Shown here one piece after another: positions 9,338 to 19,059 of a stretch of DNA of 64,000 nt; the first letter of the stretch is position 1, and the number at the start of each line of letters is the position of its first letter. Location: positions 1,426,001 to 1,490,000 of the forward strand of contig CBDANJ010000008.1 in the NCBI GenBank assembly GCA_965197545.1, given 5' to 3'. Below the pieces are notes generated by a model, which did not search any database, had not been told where the DNA came from, and worked only from the letters and a program-made list of their open reading frames with translations. Both the position numbers and the translations under genes were made by a program. This DNA comes from CATOSP01 sp965197545 (GTDB lineage: Bacteria > Chloroflexota > Dehalococcoidia > Lucifugimonadales > UBA3495).

Positions 9338-10470
9338 CTACCTGTCATTATCGTCTATCTGGAACCTGTTCCAGACGTCGGTCCCGGGCGCCGTGTAGGC
9401 GGTGGTCATGACGTAGCCCGGCAGTGGGTAACCCGGGTTCCGGGATTCGGGCACGGCCCAGAGCGATAGCCGTCCGTCGGTCAGGATCTTGCCGTTGGAA
9501 CCGGGTTGAGTGGGCCATCTTCCCCGGTAAATAGCCCTGCCTCCGGCGAAGGTTTGCATGATCAACATGTCCTCGCCGATGGGCGCGTCACTTAGGATCA
9601 ATCCTTTCACCATGAGTTGGCGTTCGTCGGGAACTATGTACCCTGGGGCCTTCCAATGGGAAACCTTTGGGATGAAACGGCAAATGCCGGACTGGATCAC
9701 GTCCGATCCATAGACCTGGACCACGACCGGTCCGATGATCCTGTGCTGCATGTAGTCGGTGTTGTGCCAGTAGTTCTAGAATAGCTGCCCTTGCATCTCA
9801 TGGTCGATGCCTCCCTCTGAAGGCGTGTACGAGTGAGATTTGTTCTGGTCACTCTGGAGATCATCTTCGAAACGTATCAACCACCGGTTCGGGTCCTCGA
9901 ACGCCGCCCAGCGGTTCTGGAAAGATGCGACGAAGGTCACGGCGAAGCTCGTGGGAGTGGGTTCCTGCCCCGGCGGGGTCAGGGGTAGTATCGTCTCGCT
10001 GTAGGATGTGACCTGTACTATGGGAAGCTGCGGGTGAGCATACTCCCAGTAGGTCTTGGGGACGCTGAAAGTGTCCTCTTCGAGGTCTATTTTTGTATAC
10101 TCTTCTCTCCGGGAGACCGGAGTACGGAGGTAGTCGCCGAGCTGCCAGTCCACTTCTTCCAGGTGTTCCCCACTTTCCACAAAAGTGGGTGGCTCTCGAC
10201 CCCGGGAAACTGAGCATCTTTCAGTATTTTCGCTACGCCCTCGGCTAGGACACCCCGGATTGAGTTGTTGCCGAACCAGTGAGGCCCGAATTCGATGTAT
10301 CTGTAACCTGGAATGGAACGCTGAACCCCCGTCTAATAACTCGCGGCGAAGTCCCCAGTCGAAATGGGTTCAAACCAGGGGTTGTATATGAAGCTTCTGA
10401 TCCCATCTCTGGGAACGAATCCCAAAATGGAATGAGAACGCCACACGGGAAAAGATTCAATTGCGGTACC
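9338..10470 (-). pseudogene. Unidentified gene, degenerate, with two in-frame TAG codons
   Basis: One minus-strand gene can be followed in three blocks. The first reads VWRSHSILGFVPRDG then DFAASY, a TAG, and TGVQRSIPGYRYIEFGPHW. A 26-nt hairpin repeat (10169-10194) then shifts the frame. The second block reads EHLEEVDWQLGDYL to DHEMQGQLF, then a TAG at 9776-9778, and continues in frame as NYWHNTDYMQHRII to WNRFQIDDNDR with the final stop at 9338. The residue mix is protein-like throughout. No family is recognised. Either it is decaying or TAG is suppressed; the added frameshift favours decay. Confidence 0.55.
10169..10194 (-). repeat. AGCC hairpin element, divergent (26 nt)
   Basis: On the minus strand it starts AGCCACCCACTTT and ends AAAGTGGG, forming an eight-base stem of wholly different sequence from the GC-rich copies. 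The target is again NAG^G (GAG^GAA). It is the only copy outside a transposase gene. Confidence 0.6.
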
Positions 10471-10550
10471 GAGCCGCAAGTCGGAGACGTGGCCCGACAG
10501 TGGGGGTTCCCGCTGTGGGTGACGACAGCAGGTGCCCCCTGTCGCGGTGT

Positions 10551-12005
10551 ATTTCCTTGGACCTCGAAGTCGGAGTCATAGACGGCCGTATACGCGGTTT
10601 CGCTGGAGTGCATCCGGACACCGGTCAATCCCTAACCTTCCCCTCGGAGAGGGACGGTCTGGATGGGGCATTGGCCAAACTGGACGATTTCTCCAAAGTT
10701 GTAGAATTCCTCCTGGGCCACAACCTGATGGATTTCGATCTGCCCCAGTTGCGAGCCTTGGAACCCGGTCTGCGGCTTTCGCGCCTGCCGGCGGTGGATA
10801 CGCTCAGACTCAATCCCTGGGCGATCCCCCGCAATTCTTATCACCACTTGGTCAAGCACTACCAAGGCTGACAATTAAAAACCGGGCGCATCAACGACCC
10901 GGAACTGGGTGCAAGGCTCGCGCTGGAGGTGTTCAACGACCAGTAACACGCACTGCGGGCCTCACCGTCCGAACTGTTAATGGCCTGGCATTGGCTGACC
11001 ACTGCGGACGGTGGCGCGGAGTTCGATCGGGTTTTCTCCTCTCTCCAGCAATCGTGAAAGCCGTCAGGCGCCGGGGGCCGTATCCCGATTCACACCCTTC
11101 CGGATGGCAACTGCAGCCGGACGCACGCCTGCGGATTTACAGCGGAAGGAGTCCGGCACGGTTGGCCGCTGTCCTATGCCTTGGCGTGGTTGTCGGTGTG
11201 TGTGGGCAATTCGGTGATGCCTCCCAGGGTTCGGCGTCAATTTCCCGATGTAGGGCAGTTGGTCCGCGGGTTGCGCGACACCTCTTGCGCTGACCCCGGC
11301 TGCGGCTGGTGCCGGGAACGGCACGACGCCCGCAAGGAACTGACCCGTTGGTCCGGTTTTGACGACCTCCGGTCCGAGCCGGTGGACGAAGCCGGGCAGC
11401 CCTTGCAGCAGTCCATTATCGAAGCGGTGATGGCGGGGGAACACGTGCTGGGAACCCTGCCCACCGCTGGCGGAAAGTCCCTTTGCTATCAGATACCGGC
11501 CCTGTCCCGCTGCGACAAGACCTACGCCCTGACGGTGGTGGTCTCGCCCTTGGTCGCGCTCATGACCGAACAGGTGGAGGGGCTCGAGGCCCAGAGCATC
11601 GGCTCCTACGTCACCGTCAACGGGTTGCTGTCCACGCCAGAGCGAGCCGATGCGTTGGACCGGGTGCGGCTGGGCGACGCTGGCATCGTCTTCGTCTCGC
11701 CGGATCAGGTTCACAGCGTATCACTGCGCCGGTCGTTGGGACAACGGGAGATCGGCGGATGGGTGCTGGACGAGGCCCACTGCCTCTTCAAATGGGGGCA
11801 CGGCTTCCGGCCCGATTAACGTTACGGGGGCCGCTTCATTCGTGAGAAGGCGCGAACTGAGCCGCCGGGGCCGGTGTTGTGCCTGACCGCGACCGCCAAG
11901 CCCGATGTGAAGGCCGACATAGTTGATTACTTCGAGAAAGAACTCGGCGTCAGGCTGGGAATATTTGACGGCGGCACCCATTCCCACCGCATCGAATTGT
12001 CCATC
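10551..12005 (+). pseudogene. 3'-5' exonuclease / RecQ-type helicase, four nonsense codons
   Basis: A single forward frame carries a DEDD-type exonuclease start (SLDLEV, then LLGHNLMDFDLPQL) followed by a superfamily 2 helicase: Walker A TAGGKSLCYQ, SPLVALM, DEAHC and CLTATAKPDV. Stops interrupt it at 10869-10871 (TGA), about 10944 (TAA), about 11056 (TGA) and 11817-11819 (TAA), while the frame itself never changes. Similarity fades after about 12005, so the second helicase domain is lost. The start codon is also unclear. The pattern indicates a gene disabled by point mutations and truncation rather than by transposition. Confidence 0.75.
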
Positions 12006-12099
12006 CCTGTCGGAACGGCCGTCACCGTTGGCATGGCCAACGTCGCAGTCCAAATCACTCACCGGGGTCAGGGCATTATGACCCGCATGATGCTCCACC

Positions 12100-12216
12100 A
12101 AATTAGCCATGTTCACGAGTGCGGCGAACCCCCTGGCCGGCCTCTTGGCCTCCGACGCCGCCAGCTTCATCACCGACCAGACCCTAAGCGGTAGCGGTGG
12201 CTGCAAGATGATGTAA
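12100..12216 (+). pseudogene. Short-chain dehydrogenase C-terminal scrap
   Basis: The frame reads ANPLAGLLASDAASFITDQT and ends LSGSGGCKMM with a TAA at 12214. This is the usual SDR C-terminal pattern (ASDAASFITGQT followed by a glycine-rich tail). No dinucleotide-binding part precedes it, so only a fragment remains. Confidence 0.6.
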
Positions 12217-12500
12217 GAGGCGGGCGGCAACAGCGGGTTGCGTAAACATGAGGTACGCCTTTAACCAAGTACGCGCCTATTGACATCGCATTTATACCTG
12301 TAATATATTGCTGGACACCTCTCGATACAGGGCTCACGATTCCGGTTGCTGATTGAACATATACGGTGGTTCTTCGGAGAAATACTCCAGTATAACATCG
12401 ATTCCCAAAATAATAGGTAAAACACATTATTGCACATCGCAATCAGCATGACCGGTTGACCCCGTCAAACCTCAATGAAACTCGATCTGGAGGTTCACCT
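12217..12500. other. AT-rich leader of the ABC transporter genes
   Basis: About 280 bases with no gene and noticeably more A and T than the surroundings. It probably holds the promoter of the following ABC genes. No promoter boxes can be placed with confidence. Confidence 0.35.
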
Positions 12501-14468
12501 ATGGCGTACCGTTGGACCATACAGCCCAAAGGAATCATAACGACCTGGTTGCTCTTGACCCTGGCGTTCATAGTCGCCTGTGGTGGCGCCGCCGAGGCGC
12601 CGGCAGCGCCAGAACAGATGGCAGCGCCGGAGAAGAAGGCTGAAGCGCCAGGACAGATGGCAGCGCCGGAGAAGAAGGCTGAAACGCCGAAACAGATGAC
12701 AGCTTCGGAGAAGAAGGCTGAAACGCCGAAACAGATGACGGCGCCAGAGGGAGCGCCCAAGGCGATAGCTCCGATCCGCAAGCCCGCTTCGGCCGCTCCG
12801 ACGGCCGCTCCCGCGCAGTCGGCGGCCGCTCCAGGCGCTGTACCCGAGCCAACTCCCCTGCCGGCGCTGGATTCGGCGAACTTTGGCGGCATTATTAATA
12901 TGTCCGCCGGCAACAACCCTACTAAACGGTCTCTCTATTGGGGCGGGTCTGGGTTGGCAGGCCTGGGCCCCGCTTATAACGGCCTGGTGGAGTGGAACCC
13001 GGAGCAGCCGGACACCACGGTGATCCGGGGTGACCTGGCGGACGGGTGGGAGGTGCTGGATGGCGGGCTGACCTATATCTTCCGCCTGAACGAGAAGGCC
13101 CGCTGGCACGATGGTGTGCCCGTCACCGCCGCCGACGTAGTGTTCAGCATGGACAACATGGTATGCCCGGACTGTTTCGAGATCTCCAAGGGGCGGCCGA
13201 CCACCACTGGCATCACACTCATTCGAGGCATCTACGACGCCGGCAATTCCCGGGCAATTGACGACAAGACGGCGGAGGTAATACTCAAGACCCCGGACCC
13301 GTTCTTCCTGGACATGCTGTCTAACAACAACGCAGTCATGTCGCCAAGACACACGGTGCTGGACCAGGGGAAGTTACAAGAGGTTTACAAATCAGAAAAC
13401 CTGAACGGTTCCGGCCCATTCAAGCGCGCGGAAATGAACGTTGACGTCAGCATGGTATGGGAAAAGAATACCGATTACTGGAAAGAGGGCTACCCCCGCA
13501 TGGACGGCATGACCCACTTCATTATCACAGAAGCCGGAACGCTGGCAGCGGCTTTCAAGACCGGACAGATATTGATGGCCAATTACGGCACCAGCACCAT
13601 CAATACGCTGCAAGCGGTACAGCTGGCCGAAGACATGGCGGGAGAACTCACCATGCACTTTGCCGGCCCCAGTGGTTTGCGAGGCTTATACGTAATGGTA
13701 AAAAAGAAGCCCTTCGAAGACCAGGCGGTGAGGAAGGCCGTTAACCTGGCCCTGCACCGCCAGCAAATCAATGACATTCTTAGTGGTGGCAGGTTCATGG
13801 TGGGTACCCCTCTGCCCCCGGGCCGGTGGTACAGCTACACGGTGGAGGAGGCGGAACAGATGCCCGGTTTCCGGGAGTTGAACGGCGAGAAACACCCCGA
13901 TGATATAGCCGAAGCCCGCAGGCTGCTGGCCGAGGCCGGCTACCCTAGTGAGGGCCTCCAGGTCGAGTTGGCTTTCAGAGATTGCTGTGGGTATGCTGAT
14001 TATTCGGCACTAGTGGCGGACCAACTGAGGAATTTTTTGGGCTGGGAGGTTACGCTGAAGGCTTGGGAAGTTGCCGCTGGCTCCCAAGCACAAGATGCCG
14101 GGAACTTCCAGTTCTGGTTTCAGGGGACGTCCTATAACCTTGATACCCCGTCCGGGGCGTTGGGCCGGTATGAAGATACGGGCCCCGCATCGAGGCGGTC
14201 CGTTGGAGCAAATGCCTCATCGGGTTGGGTCCCTGAGGGGCTCAACGAGATCATTAAAGCGATAGGGGCCGAGCCGGACCCGGAAAAGCAAATAGAGATG
14301 GCGCGGCAGGCCCACGATATCATGTTGAATCAGGACACCAACTACATCGGCGTTGTCTGGACTATGAGACACTGGCCTGTCAGCAATCGGATTCAGAATT
14401 TCTATATGCATCCCAGCAGCTATTACCAACGCAAACTGGAGCACATCTGGTGTGATCCCAAGTGCTAG
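12501..14468 (+). CDS. ABC transporter substrate-binding lipoprotein (peptide family 5)
   Basis: A 655-residue extracellular solute-binding protein. The start is the ATG at 12501, preceded by CTGGAGG. A hydrophobic signal ends in the lipobox IVACGG, so it is lipid-anchored. Residues of about 28-130 form a Pro/Ala/Lys-rich linker with four near-repeats of APEKKAE-type units, likely a flexible tether. The body has SBP_bac_5 features: ADGWEVLDGGLTYIFRLNEK, WHDGVPVTAADVVFSMD, and a C-terminal lobe around LRNFLGWEV. Such proteins capture oligopeptides, sugars or nickel and hand them to DppB/DppC-type permeases, which follow directly. Confidence 0.92.
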   Translation: MAYRWTIQPKGIITTWLLLTLAFIVACGGAAEAPAAPEQMAAPEKKAEAPGQMAAPEKKAETPKQMTASEKKAETPKQMTAPEGAPKAIAPIRKPASAAPTAAPAQSAAAPGAVPEPTPLPALDSANFGGIINMSAGNNPTKRSLYWGGSGLAGLGPAYNGLVEWNPEQPDTTVIRGDLADGWEVLDGGLTYIFRLNEKARWHDGVPVTAADVVFSMDNMVCPDCFEISKGRPTTTGITLIRGIYDAGNSRAIDDKTAEVILKTPDPFFLDMLSNNNAVMSPRHTVLDQGKLQEVYKSENLNGSGPFKRAEMNVDVSMVWEKNTDYWKEGYPRMDGMTHFIITEAGTLAAAFKTGQILMANYGTSTINTLQAVQLAEDMAGELTMHFAGPSGLRGLYVMVKKKPFEDQAVRKAVNLALHRQQINDILSGGRFMVGTPLPPGRWYSYTVEEAEQMPGFRELNGEKHPDDIAEARRLLAEAGYPSEGLQVELAFRDCCGYADYSALVADQLRNFLGWEVTLKAWEVAAGSQAQDAGNFQFWFQGTSYNLDTPSGALGRYEDTGPASRRSVGANASSGWVPEGLNEIIKAIGAEPDPEKQIEMARQAHDIMLNQDTNYIGVVWTMRHWPVSNRIQNFYMHPSSYYQRKLEHIWCDPKC

Positions 14469-14496
14469 GCCGGGTAGTCCGCTGCGGCCGTTGACA

Positions 14497-14536
14497 AAAG
14501 GCCGGGCCGGCCCCTACCGGGGCTGTGCCCGGCCTT
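14497..14536 (+). terminator. GC-rich hairpin after the binding-protein gene
   Basis: AAGGCCGGGC pairs with GCCCGGCCTT around a GC-rich loop, 30 bases after the stop of the binding-protein gene. A proper T-tract is missing. It may attenuate readthrough into the permease genes and so leave more binding protein than permease. Confidence 0.6.
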
Positions 14537-14632
14537 CATGAATACCACGCAAGGCTCCCGTCAATTCCGGCTCGGCAGTTCTATCCGCGAATTGTTGACC
14601 CTTAGGATTGGGGTCCGGAGGCGTCTCGATAG

Positions 14633-15595
14633 ATGCGCGCTTACATAGTCAAAAGGGTGGGCCTATTTATCCCCTCATTGGTACTGATCTCCCTAGTCGT
14701 GTTCACCATCCTGCGCATCGTGCCCGGCGACCCGGCGATCATGCTTCTTACTGGCGGCGGCGAGGAAGGAGAAGAATACACACAAGCAGAGTTGGCCGCG
14801 ATGCGGGCAAAACTGGGGACCGACCGGCACATTGTCGTCCAGTATCTGGACTGGGTGTCGAAAATGGTGCGGCTGGATTTCGGCACATCGTTTTTTTTCG
14901 AGAACCCGGTGACTGAGCACATAGGGAAGAGGCTGCCGGTTACCCTGGAGCTAGGCCTGATGTCGGCGCTCCTGGCCACCATAGTGGCTGTACCCCTGGG
15001 GGTGTACTCTGCCTTGAGGCAAGACACCTTAGCAGACTACATTGCCAGGACCATCACCATCCTCGGAATTGCGGTGCCCAACTTCTGGGTCGCTATCATG
15101 ATGATCTTTTTCCTGGTGCTGTGGTTCGGCTACCTTCCCCCCTTGGGCTACATCGAATTCTGGGACAACCCGGCGGCCAACCTGCAACAGCTTATCTTCC
15201 CGGCCATCGCTCTGGGCACTTCCAACACGGCGTTCATAGCTCGAATTACCCGATCCGCCATGCTGGAGGTGCTGCGCGAGGACTATATCCGGACCGCCAG
15301 GGCCAAAGGTCTGCGGGAGGCCGTGGTGATTTTCCGGCACGCCCTCCGGAACTCCCTTTTGCCGGTGCTTACCGTGCTGGGCCACGAGGTGGGGGGGATT
15401 ATCTCGGGCACGGTAGTCATAGAAGTCGTTTTTCTGGTGCCTGGGATGGGCCGGTTGTTGATTACCAGCATCGTCAGCCGGGATTTTGCCATGATTCAAG
15501 CCATCGTCATAATGATCGCCGTCTTCGTGCTGTGCATCAACCTGGTCGCGGACCTCCTCTACGCTTTCTTGAATCCGAGGATTCGGTACTCCTAG
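14633..15595 (+). CDS. ABC transporter permease, DppB type
   Basis: A 320-residue inner membrane protein starting MRAYIVKRVGLFIPSLVLIS, the typical first helix of DppB/OppB permeases, followed by the periplasmic segment (PGDPAIMLL) and about five more helices. The coupling loop (ARAKGLREAVVIFRHALRNS) is the EAA motif that contacts the ATPase. It sits 164 bases after the binding-protein gene and 38 bases before the second permease, so the three form one import operon. The matching ATPase genes are not in the window. Confidence 0.93.
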   Translation: MRAYIVKRVGLFIPSLVLISLVVFTILRIVPGDPAIMLLTGGGEEGEEYTQAELAAMRAKLGTDRHIVVQYLDWVSKMVRLDFGTSFFFENPVTEHIGKRLPVTLELGLMSALLATIVAVPLGVYSALRQDTLADYIARTITILGIAVPNFWVAIMMIFFLVLWFGYLPPLGYIEFWDNPAANLQQLIFPAIALGTSNTAFIARITRSAMLEVLREDYIRTARAKGLREAVVIFRHALRNSLLPVLTVLGHEVGGIISGTVVIEVVFLVPGMGRLLITSIVSRDFAMIQAIVIMIAVFVLCINLVADLLYAFLNPRIRYS

Positions 15596-15633
15596 CCTCT
15601 TTTCGGCATTGAGAACACATTGAGAGAAGAAAA

Positions 15634-16542
15634 ATGAGGTTACAACCACCGAACGCCACGGCTTTTCCGGTTCACCGACTAGGTGGCTGGCAGGCCATCA
15701 GTAGGCCAGTGGTCGATTTTGTCACGCGAAAGCATCTGGGGGCTTTTGGGTTGGCAGTAGCCATTGTGCTCATAATCGCCGCCATCTTCGCCCCCTGGAT
15801 TGCGACGCATGACCCTTTTGAACCCAGTTTCCAGAATCAGTTTGGCCAACCCGGCCTAGAGCACTGGCTCGGTGGTGATCATCTGGGCCGTGACCTGTTC
15901 AGCCGGCTGGTTTACGGCGCCAGGATTTCCCTGTACGCGGGCCTCCTGTCCTCATTCATCGGGGTCACCATCGGCGTGATGGTAGGGGTTATCAGCGTCC
16001 ATTTTGGAGGAAAGACTGACCTCGGCATCCAGAGGGTTATCGACACCATGCAGGCCTTTCCCACCTTTATTCTGGCCATCGCCATCATGGCGTCCCTGGG
16101 AGCTTCCCTCAACAACGTGGTCATTGCCCTGAGCATCGCCTTCATTCCCAGTCCGGCCCGCGTCATCCGGTCTCAGGCCATGGCGATAAAGGAGATGGAC
16201 TACGTACTGGCCGCCCAGGCGGTGGGGGCCGGCGCTTTGCGGATTATGCTGCGGCATATGATGCCCAACTTGGTCTCCCTCTACCTGGTGATGGTGACCT
16301 ACTACCTGGGATCAGCCATCATTGCCGAAGCCGGCCTTAGCTTCCTGGGGGTAGGCACCCCTCCGGATGTTCCTTCCTGGGGTGGCATATTGAACAGAGC
16401 CGCGGCCAATACGACGATAGCGCCCTGGATGACAGTAGTACCCGGGCTGGCAATATTTATAGTGGTGTTCGCCTGGAATGTGCTGGGTGATGCGCTGCGA
16501 GACGTTCTGGACCCAAAGTTGCGTGGGACCGGCTCTGGCTAA
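15634..16542 (+). CDS. ABC transporter permease, DppC type
   Basis: A 302-residue permease with the DppC/OppC layout: a cytoplasmic N-terminus, one helix near residues 35-55, the conserved LGGDHLGRDLFSRLVYGAR, then the permease core with the EAA loop AAQAVGAGALRIMLRHMMPN and the late GGILNRAA segment. It pairs with the preceding DppB-type protein. The next 200 bases carry no ATPase gene and the following genes run the other way, so ATP-binding subunits must be supplied from elsewhere. Confidence 0.93.
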   Translation: MRLQPPNATAFPVHRLGGWQAISRPVVDFVTRKHLGAFGLAVAIVLIIAAIFAPWIATHDPFEPSFQNQFGQPGLEHWLGGDHLGRDLFSRLVYGARISLYAGLLSSFIGVTIGVMVGVISVHFGGKTDLGIQRVIDTMQAFPTFILAIAIMASLGASLNNVVIALSIAFIPSPARVIRSQAMAIKEMDYVLAAQAVGAGALRIMLRHMMPNLVSLYLVMVTYYLGSAIIAEAGLSFLGVGTPPDVPSWGGILNRAAANTTIAPWMTVVPGLAIFIVVFAWNVLGDALRDVLDPKLRGTGSG

Positions 16543-16752
16543 CGACTCGGGCCCCGCAAGGCACTCGGCCGGTCCGGCACTCTGGGGGTTGGACCCGGCC
16601 TGACTTGGCCGAATTGGCGATTTCCACCCCCACCCCCACGCCAGCGGCAGGCGCCGGAATATAGGCTACGATACCCGGCGACGTCAAGATTTGCCCCAAG
16701 GTTTTGGTTGTTGAGCACCCTCTAGGCGGACTGTCTGCCTGGGCAAGGGAAG

Positions 16753-17535
16753 CTATGGGTGGAGCCTGTCGTAGGCCGAGAGCCGCTCTATTCCATGCTC
16801 CTCGTCATATTCCGGGGCGGCCACCAACTGGCCGGTCATGGTCTCAGGGGTTTGCAGGGCCATGAACACTGCAACTTCGGCGATGTCGTCGGGCAACCTC
16901 ATGCGCTTGTGGACTTCATCGTCGTAATCGTCGTTCGGTCTGGTTAGGTTCCAACCCGGGTCCAGAATATTGACGGCGATGCCGAAGTCCTTTACCTCGT
17001 CGGCCAACGCTTCACTGAGCCGCTCCACCGCCGCTTTAGACGCCCCATAGGATGCTTGTCCTGCCCTTCCCCGGCGGGCCACATTCTTGGACGTCAGATT
17101 GACTATCACGCCTGTGCGGCGCTCTATCATGTGTGGCAGCACGGCTTTGCAAGCCATAAAGGCTGTGGTCAAGTTGGACTCCATGACCAACCTCCACTCC
17201 TCTTCGGTAATGTCCAACACCGTGACCGCGTGGGTCAAGTCCTTGGTGAAGAGGCGGTAACCCCCGACGTTGTTGACCAGGACATCTATCTTCCCCAGCT
17301 CCCGGATAGTCTCCTCCGCGACCCGCTGGGCGCCCTCTTTGGTGGTGAGATCGGCGTTGACTGTGTGGGCTCGGCGGCCCAGTGCCCGTATCTCCCCGGC
17401 AACGGCTTCAAGCTCCGAGTTGGTCCGGGCCACTATGGCAACGTCAGCGCCCTCTCGGGCGTAGGCCAATGCCATCGAGCGGCCCAATCCGCGAGCCCCT
17501 CCGGTTACCAGGGCAACCTTACCTTCCAGTTGCAT
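16753..17535 (-). CDS. SDR-family NAD(P)-dependent oxidoreductase
   Basis: A 260-residue classical short-chain dehydrogenase. The dinucleotide site TGGARGLG is at about 11-18, NNVGG near 89, the serine region VIVNLTSKN, and the YxxxK pair in SYGASKAA. The start chosen is the ATG at 17535 because GAGG lies five bases upstream; a start seven codons earlier is possible. The C-terminus is longer than usual (AAPEYDEEHGIERLSAYDRLHP). It is the last gene of a minus-strand cluster with VOC, hydrolase and LLM proteins, which suggests breakdown of a small organic substrate. The substrate is unknown. Confidence 0.9.
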   Translation of the reverse strand: MQLEGKVALVTGGARGLGRSMALAYAREGADVAIVARTNSELEAVAGEIRALGRRAHTVNADLTTKEGAQRVAEETIRELGKIDVLVNNVGGYRLFTKDLTHAVTVLDITEEEWRLVMESNLTTAFMACKAVLPHMIERRTGVIVNLTSKNVARRGRAGQASYGASKAAVERLSEALADEVKDFGIAVNILDPGWNLTRPNDDYDDEVHKRMRLPDDIAEVAVFMALQTPETMTGQLVAAPEYDEEHGIERLSAYDRLHP

Positions 17536-17684
17536 AAATGCCTCGTTCATTCTCATAACGGAAGCGGCCGTTCAATTTGCCGAAACCCGAAAGAGTTTAC
17601 CCCGGCTGTAACACCGCCGGACGGTGTGGCATCCAGCCTCAAGCGGCCAGGAGGAGGCCAAGCACAAGGACCTGCCGAAAGACA

Positions 17685-18086
17685 CTAGGTGCCGATCCAG
17701 CCGGCTCCGCTGATGTCGATTACCTGGCTATCAGGGCCGCGGTATTTGATCTCGTAATAAGACTTACCCTCAGCGGCCGGAGCGTGACCCAGGTCCAGTC
17801 GGCCCATGGGCGTGGCCCCTTCCTCTTCCAGCTTCTGAGTGGCGGCGTCCACGTCTTCAACAACGAATCCCAAATGGTCGATGCCGGCGTACCCGGGAAC
17901 GTCTCTGGGAGATTCGCTGCTTCCGTGCTCGTTGCTCCGCAGAATTGCCAGGTTGATGTAGCCATCGGAAAGGTAGACCCCAGACCCCGCTTTGCCAACC
18001 TCTTCCAAGTCAAACACCGCCTTGTAGAAAGCGGCGGTCTTGTCCGGGTCCGGCGTGCGTATGGCAATGTGCTTAATCCTAGCCAT
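17685..18086 (-). CDS. VOC-family (glyoxalase/dioxygenase-fold) protein
   Basis: A 133-residue single VOC domain: MARIKHIAIRTPDPDKTAAFY opens the first beta-alpha-beta-beta-beta unit and YAGIDHLGFVVEDVDAATQKL opens the second. Candidate metal ligands are H6, a His in GIDHLGF and a Glu near YYEIKYRGP. Family members act as isomerases, ring-cleaving dioxygenases or lyases. It lies 67 bases downstream of the alpha/beta hydrolase gene on the same strand, a pairing common in pathways where a VOC enzyme produces the hydrolase substrate. Confidence 0.85.
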   Translation of the reverse strand: MARIKHIAIRTPDPDKTAAFYKAVFDLEEVGKAGSGVYLSDGYINLAILRSNEHGSSESPRDVPGYAGIDHLGFVVEDVDAATQKLEEEGATPMGRLDLGHAPAAEGKSYYEIKYRGPDSQVIDISGAGWIGT

Positions 18087-18153
18087 GATTACCTCCTACT
18101 CCGAGTTCTATATCTTGGAATTCGGTCCAAGGCCCGATGCTCCGGCCAGAGCT

Positions 18154-19008
18154 TTAGACCCGGGCAACGTCTGGAATTTCTTCCTCTACTCCCACCAGGA
18201 AGTTCCGCACCAAGCGGTTGAAAGTCTCCGGTTTTTCCGTCATCGGCAAATGCCCGCAGTTATCTATGACATTCATTTTAGCGTTTGGAAGGACAGACCG
18301 CAGGGCTTCACCCTGCCCGACGGGCACCAGACCGTCTTGGCGGCCCCATATCAGCAGGGTTTCAGCTGATACCCCAGGCAACATTGACATCATCTCGGAA
18401 TCGGTGTTGCCGTCTTTGAGCAACTCAACGACCAGGTCCCGGCCCTTCCACTGGCGCTCGAACTCCGGGCCTCTTCGCACGTTCTCCCATTCCGCGCCAA
18501 ACCCATAGGACTGGGCAGTAGCGATGAGTCCCAGCTTGGCGAATACCGCCGTGGCAAATGCTTCCTCGTCCAAGCTGGCCAAATCCGGGGAAACTGCCGC
18601 GGGAACATCCAGACCCATGGGGTTTGCCATAATCATCCTGCTGATGCGGCCGGGGTGCCGGACCGCCACCCGGAGACCGAGCCATCCACCGATGGAGTGT
18701 CCCGCCAGGGTGGCCCGTTCCAACTCCAAGGCGTCAAGCAAGTTGACAACCAAGTTGGCGTAATCGTTAACCGACGAAAGAGATTCGGGTGGCTGGCCTT
18801 CCCGCCAACCGGGCAGCTGTGGCAAATAGGTCAAGGCGGTGGTGCCCATGGCCATGTGACATGCTTCCCACTTGCCGGCGCCTCCCATGCCATGTAGATA
18901 GAGTACCGGACCAATATCCTGTTCGGCCCCGCCTACCAGGTAAGAGATGTCAAACCCACCGGCCGTCACGGCTTGGCGGCTGAAAATCGACCCGTCAGCA
19001 GCACCCAT
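18154..19008 (-). CDS. Alpha/beta-fold hydrolase
   Basis: A 284-residue hydrolase with the oxyanion motif LYLHGMGGAG near 36-45, the nucleophile elbow GHSIGG (Ser105), an acid in LLIWGRQDGLVP and the catalytic His in DNCGHLPM. Overall it resembles carbon-carbon bond hydrolases of meta-cleavage pathways and related esterases, though the exact reaction cannot be read off. It is part of the minus-strand cluster with VOC, SDR, LLM and a dioxygenase-beta relic. Confidence 0.85.
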   Translation of the reverse strand: MGAADGSIFSRQAVTAGGFDISYLVGGAEQDIGPVLYLHGMGGAGKWEACHMAMGTTALTYLPQLPGWREGQPPESLSSVNDYANLVVNLLDALELERATLAGHSIGGWLGLRVAVRHPGRISRMIMANPMGLDVPAAVSPDLASLDEEAFATAVFAKLGLIATAQSYGFGAEWENVRRGPEFERQWKGRDLVVELLKDGNTDSEMMSMLPGVSAETLLIWGRQDGLVPVGQGEALRSVLPNAKMNVIDNCGHLPMTEKPETFNRLVRNFLVGVEEEIPDVARV

Positions 19009-19059
19009 GTACCCACCTCATTCGCGTAGCCCGGATTCTAGTTCGAAGCTTCAGAGAGG

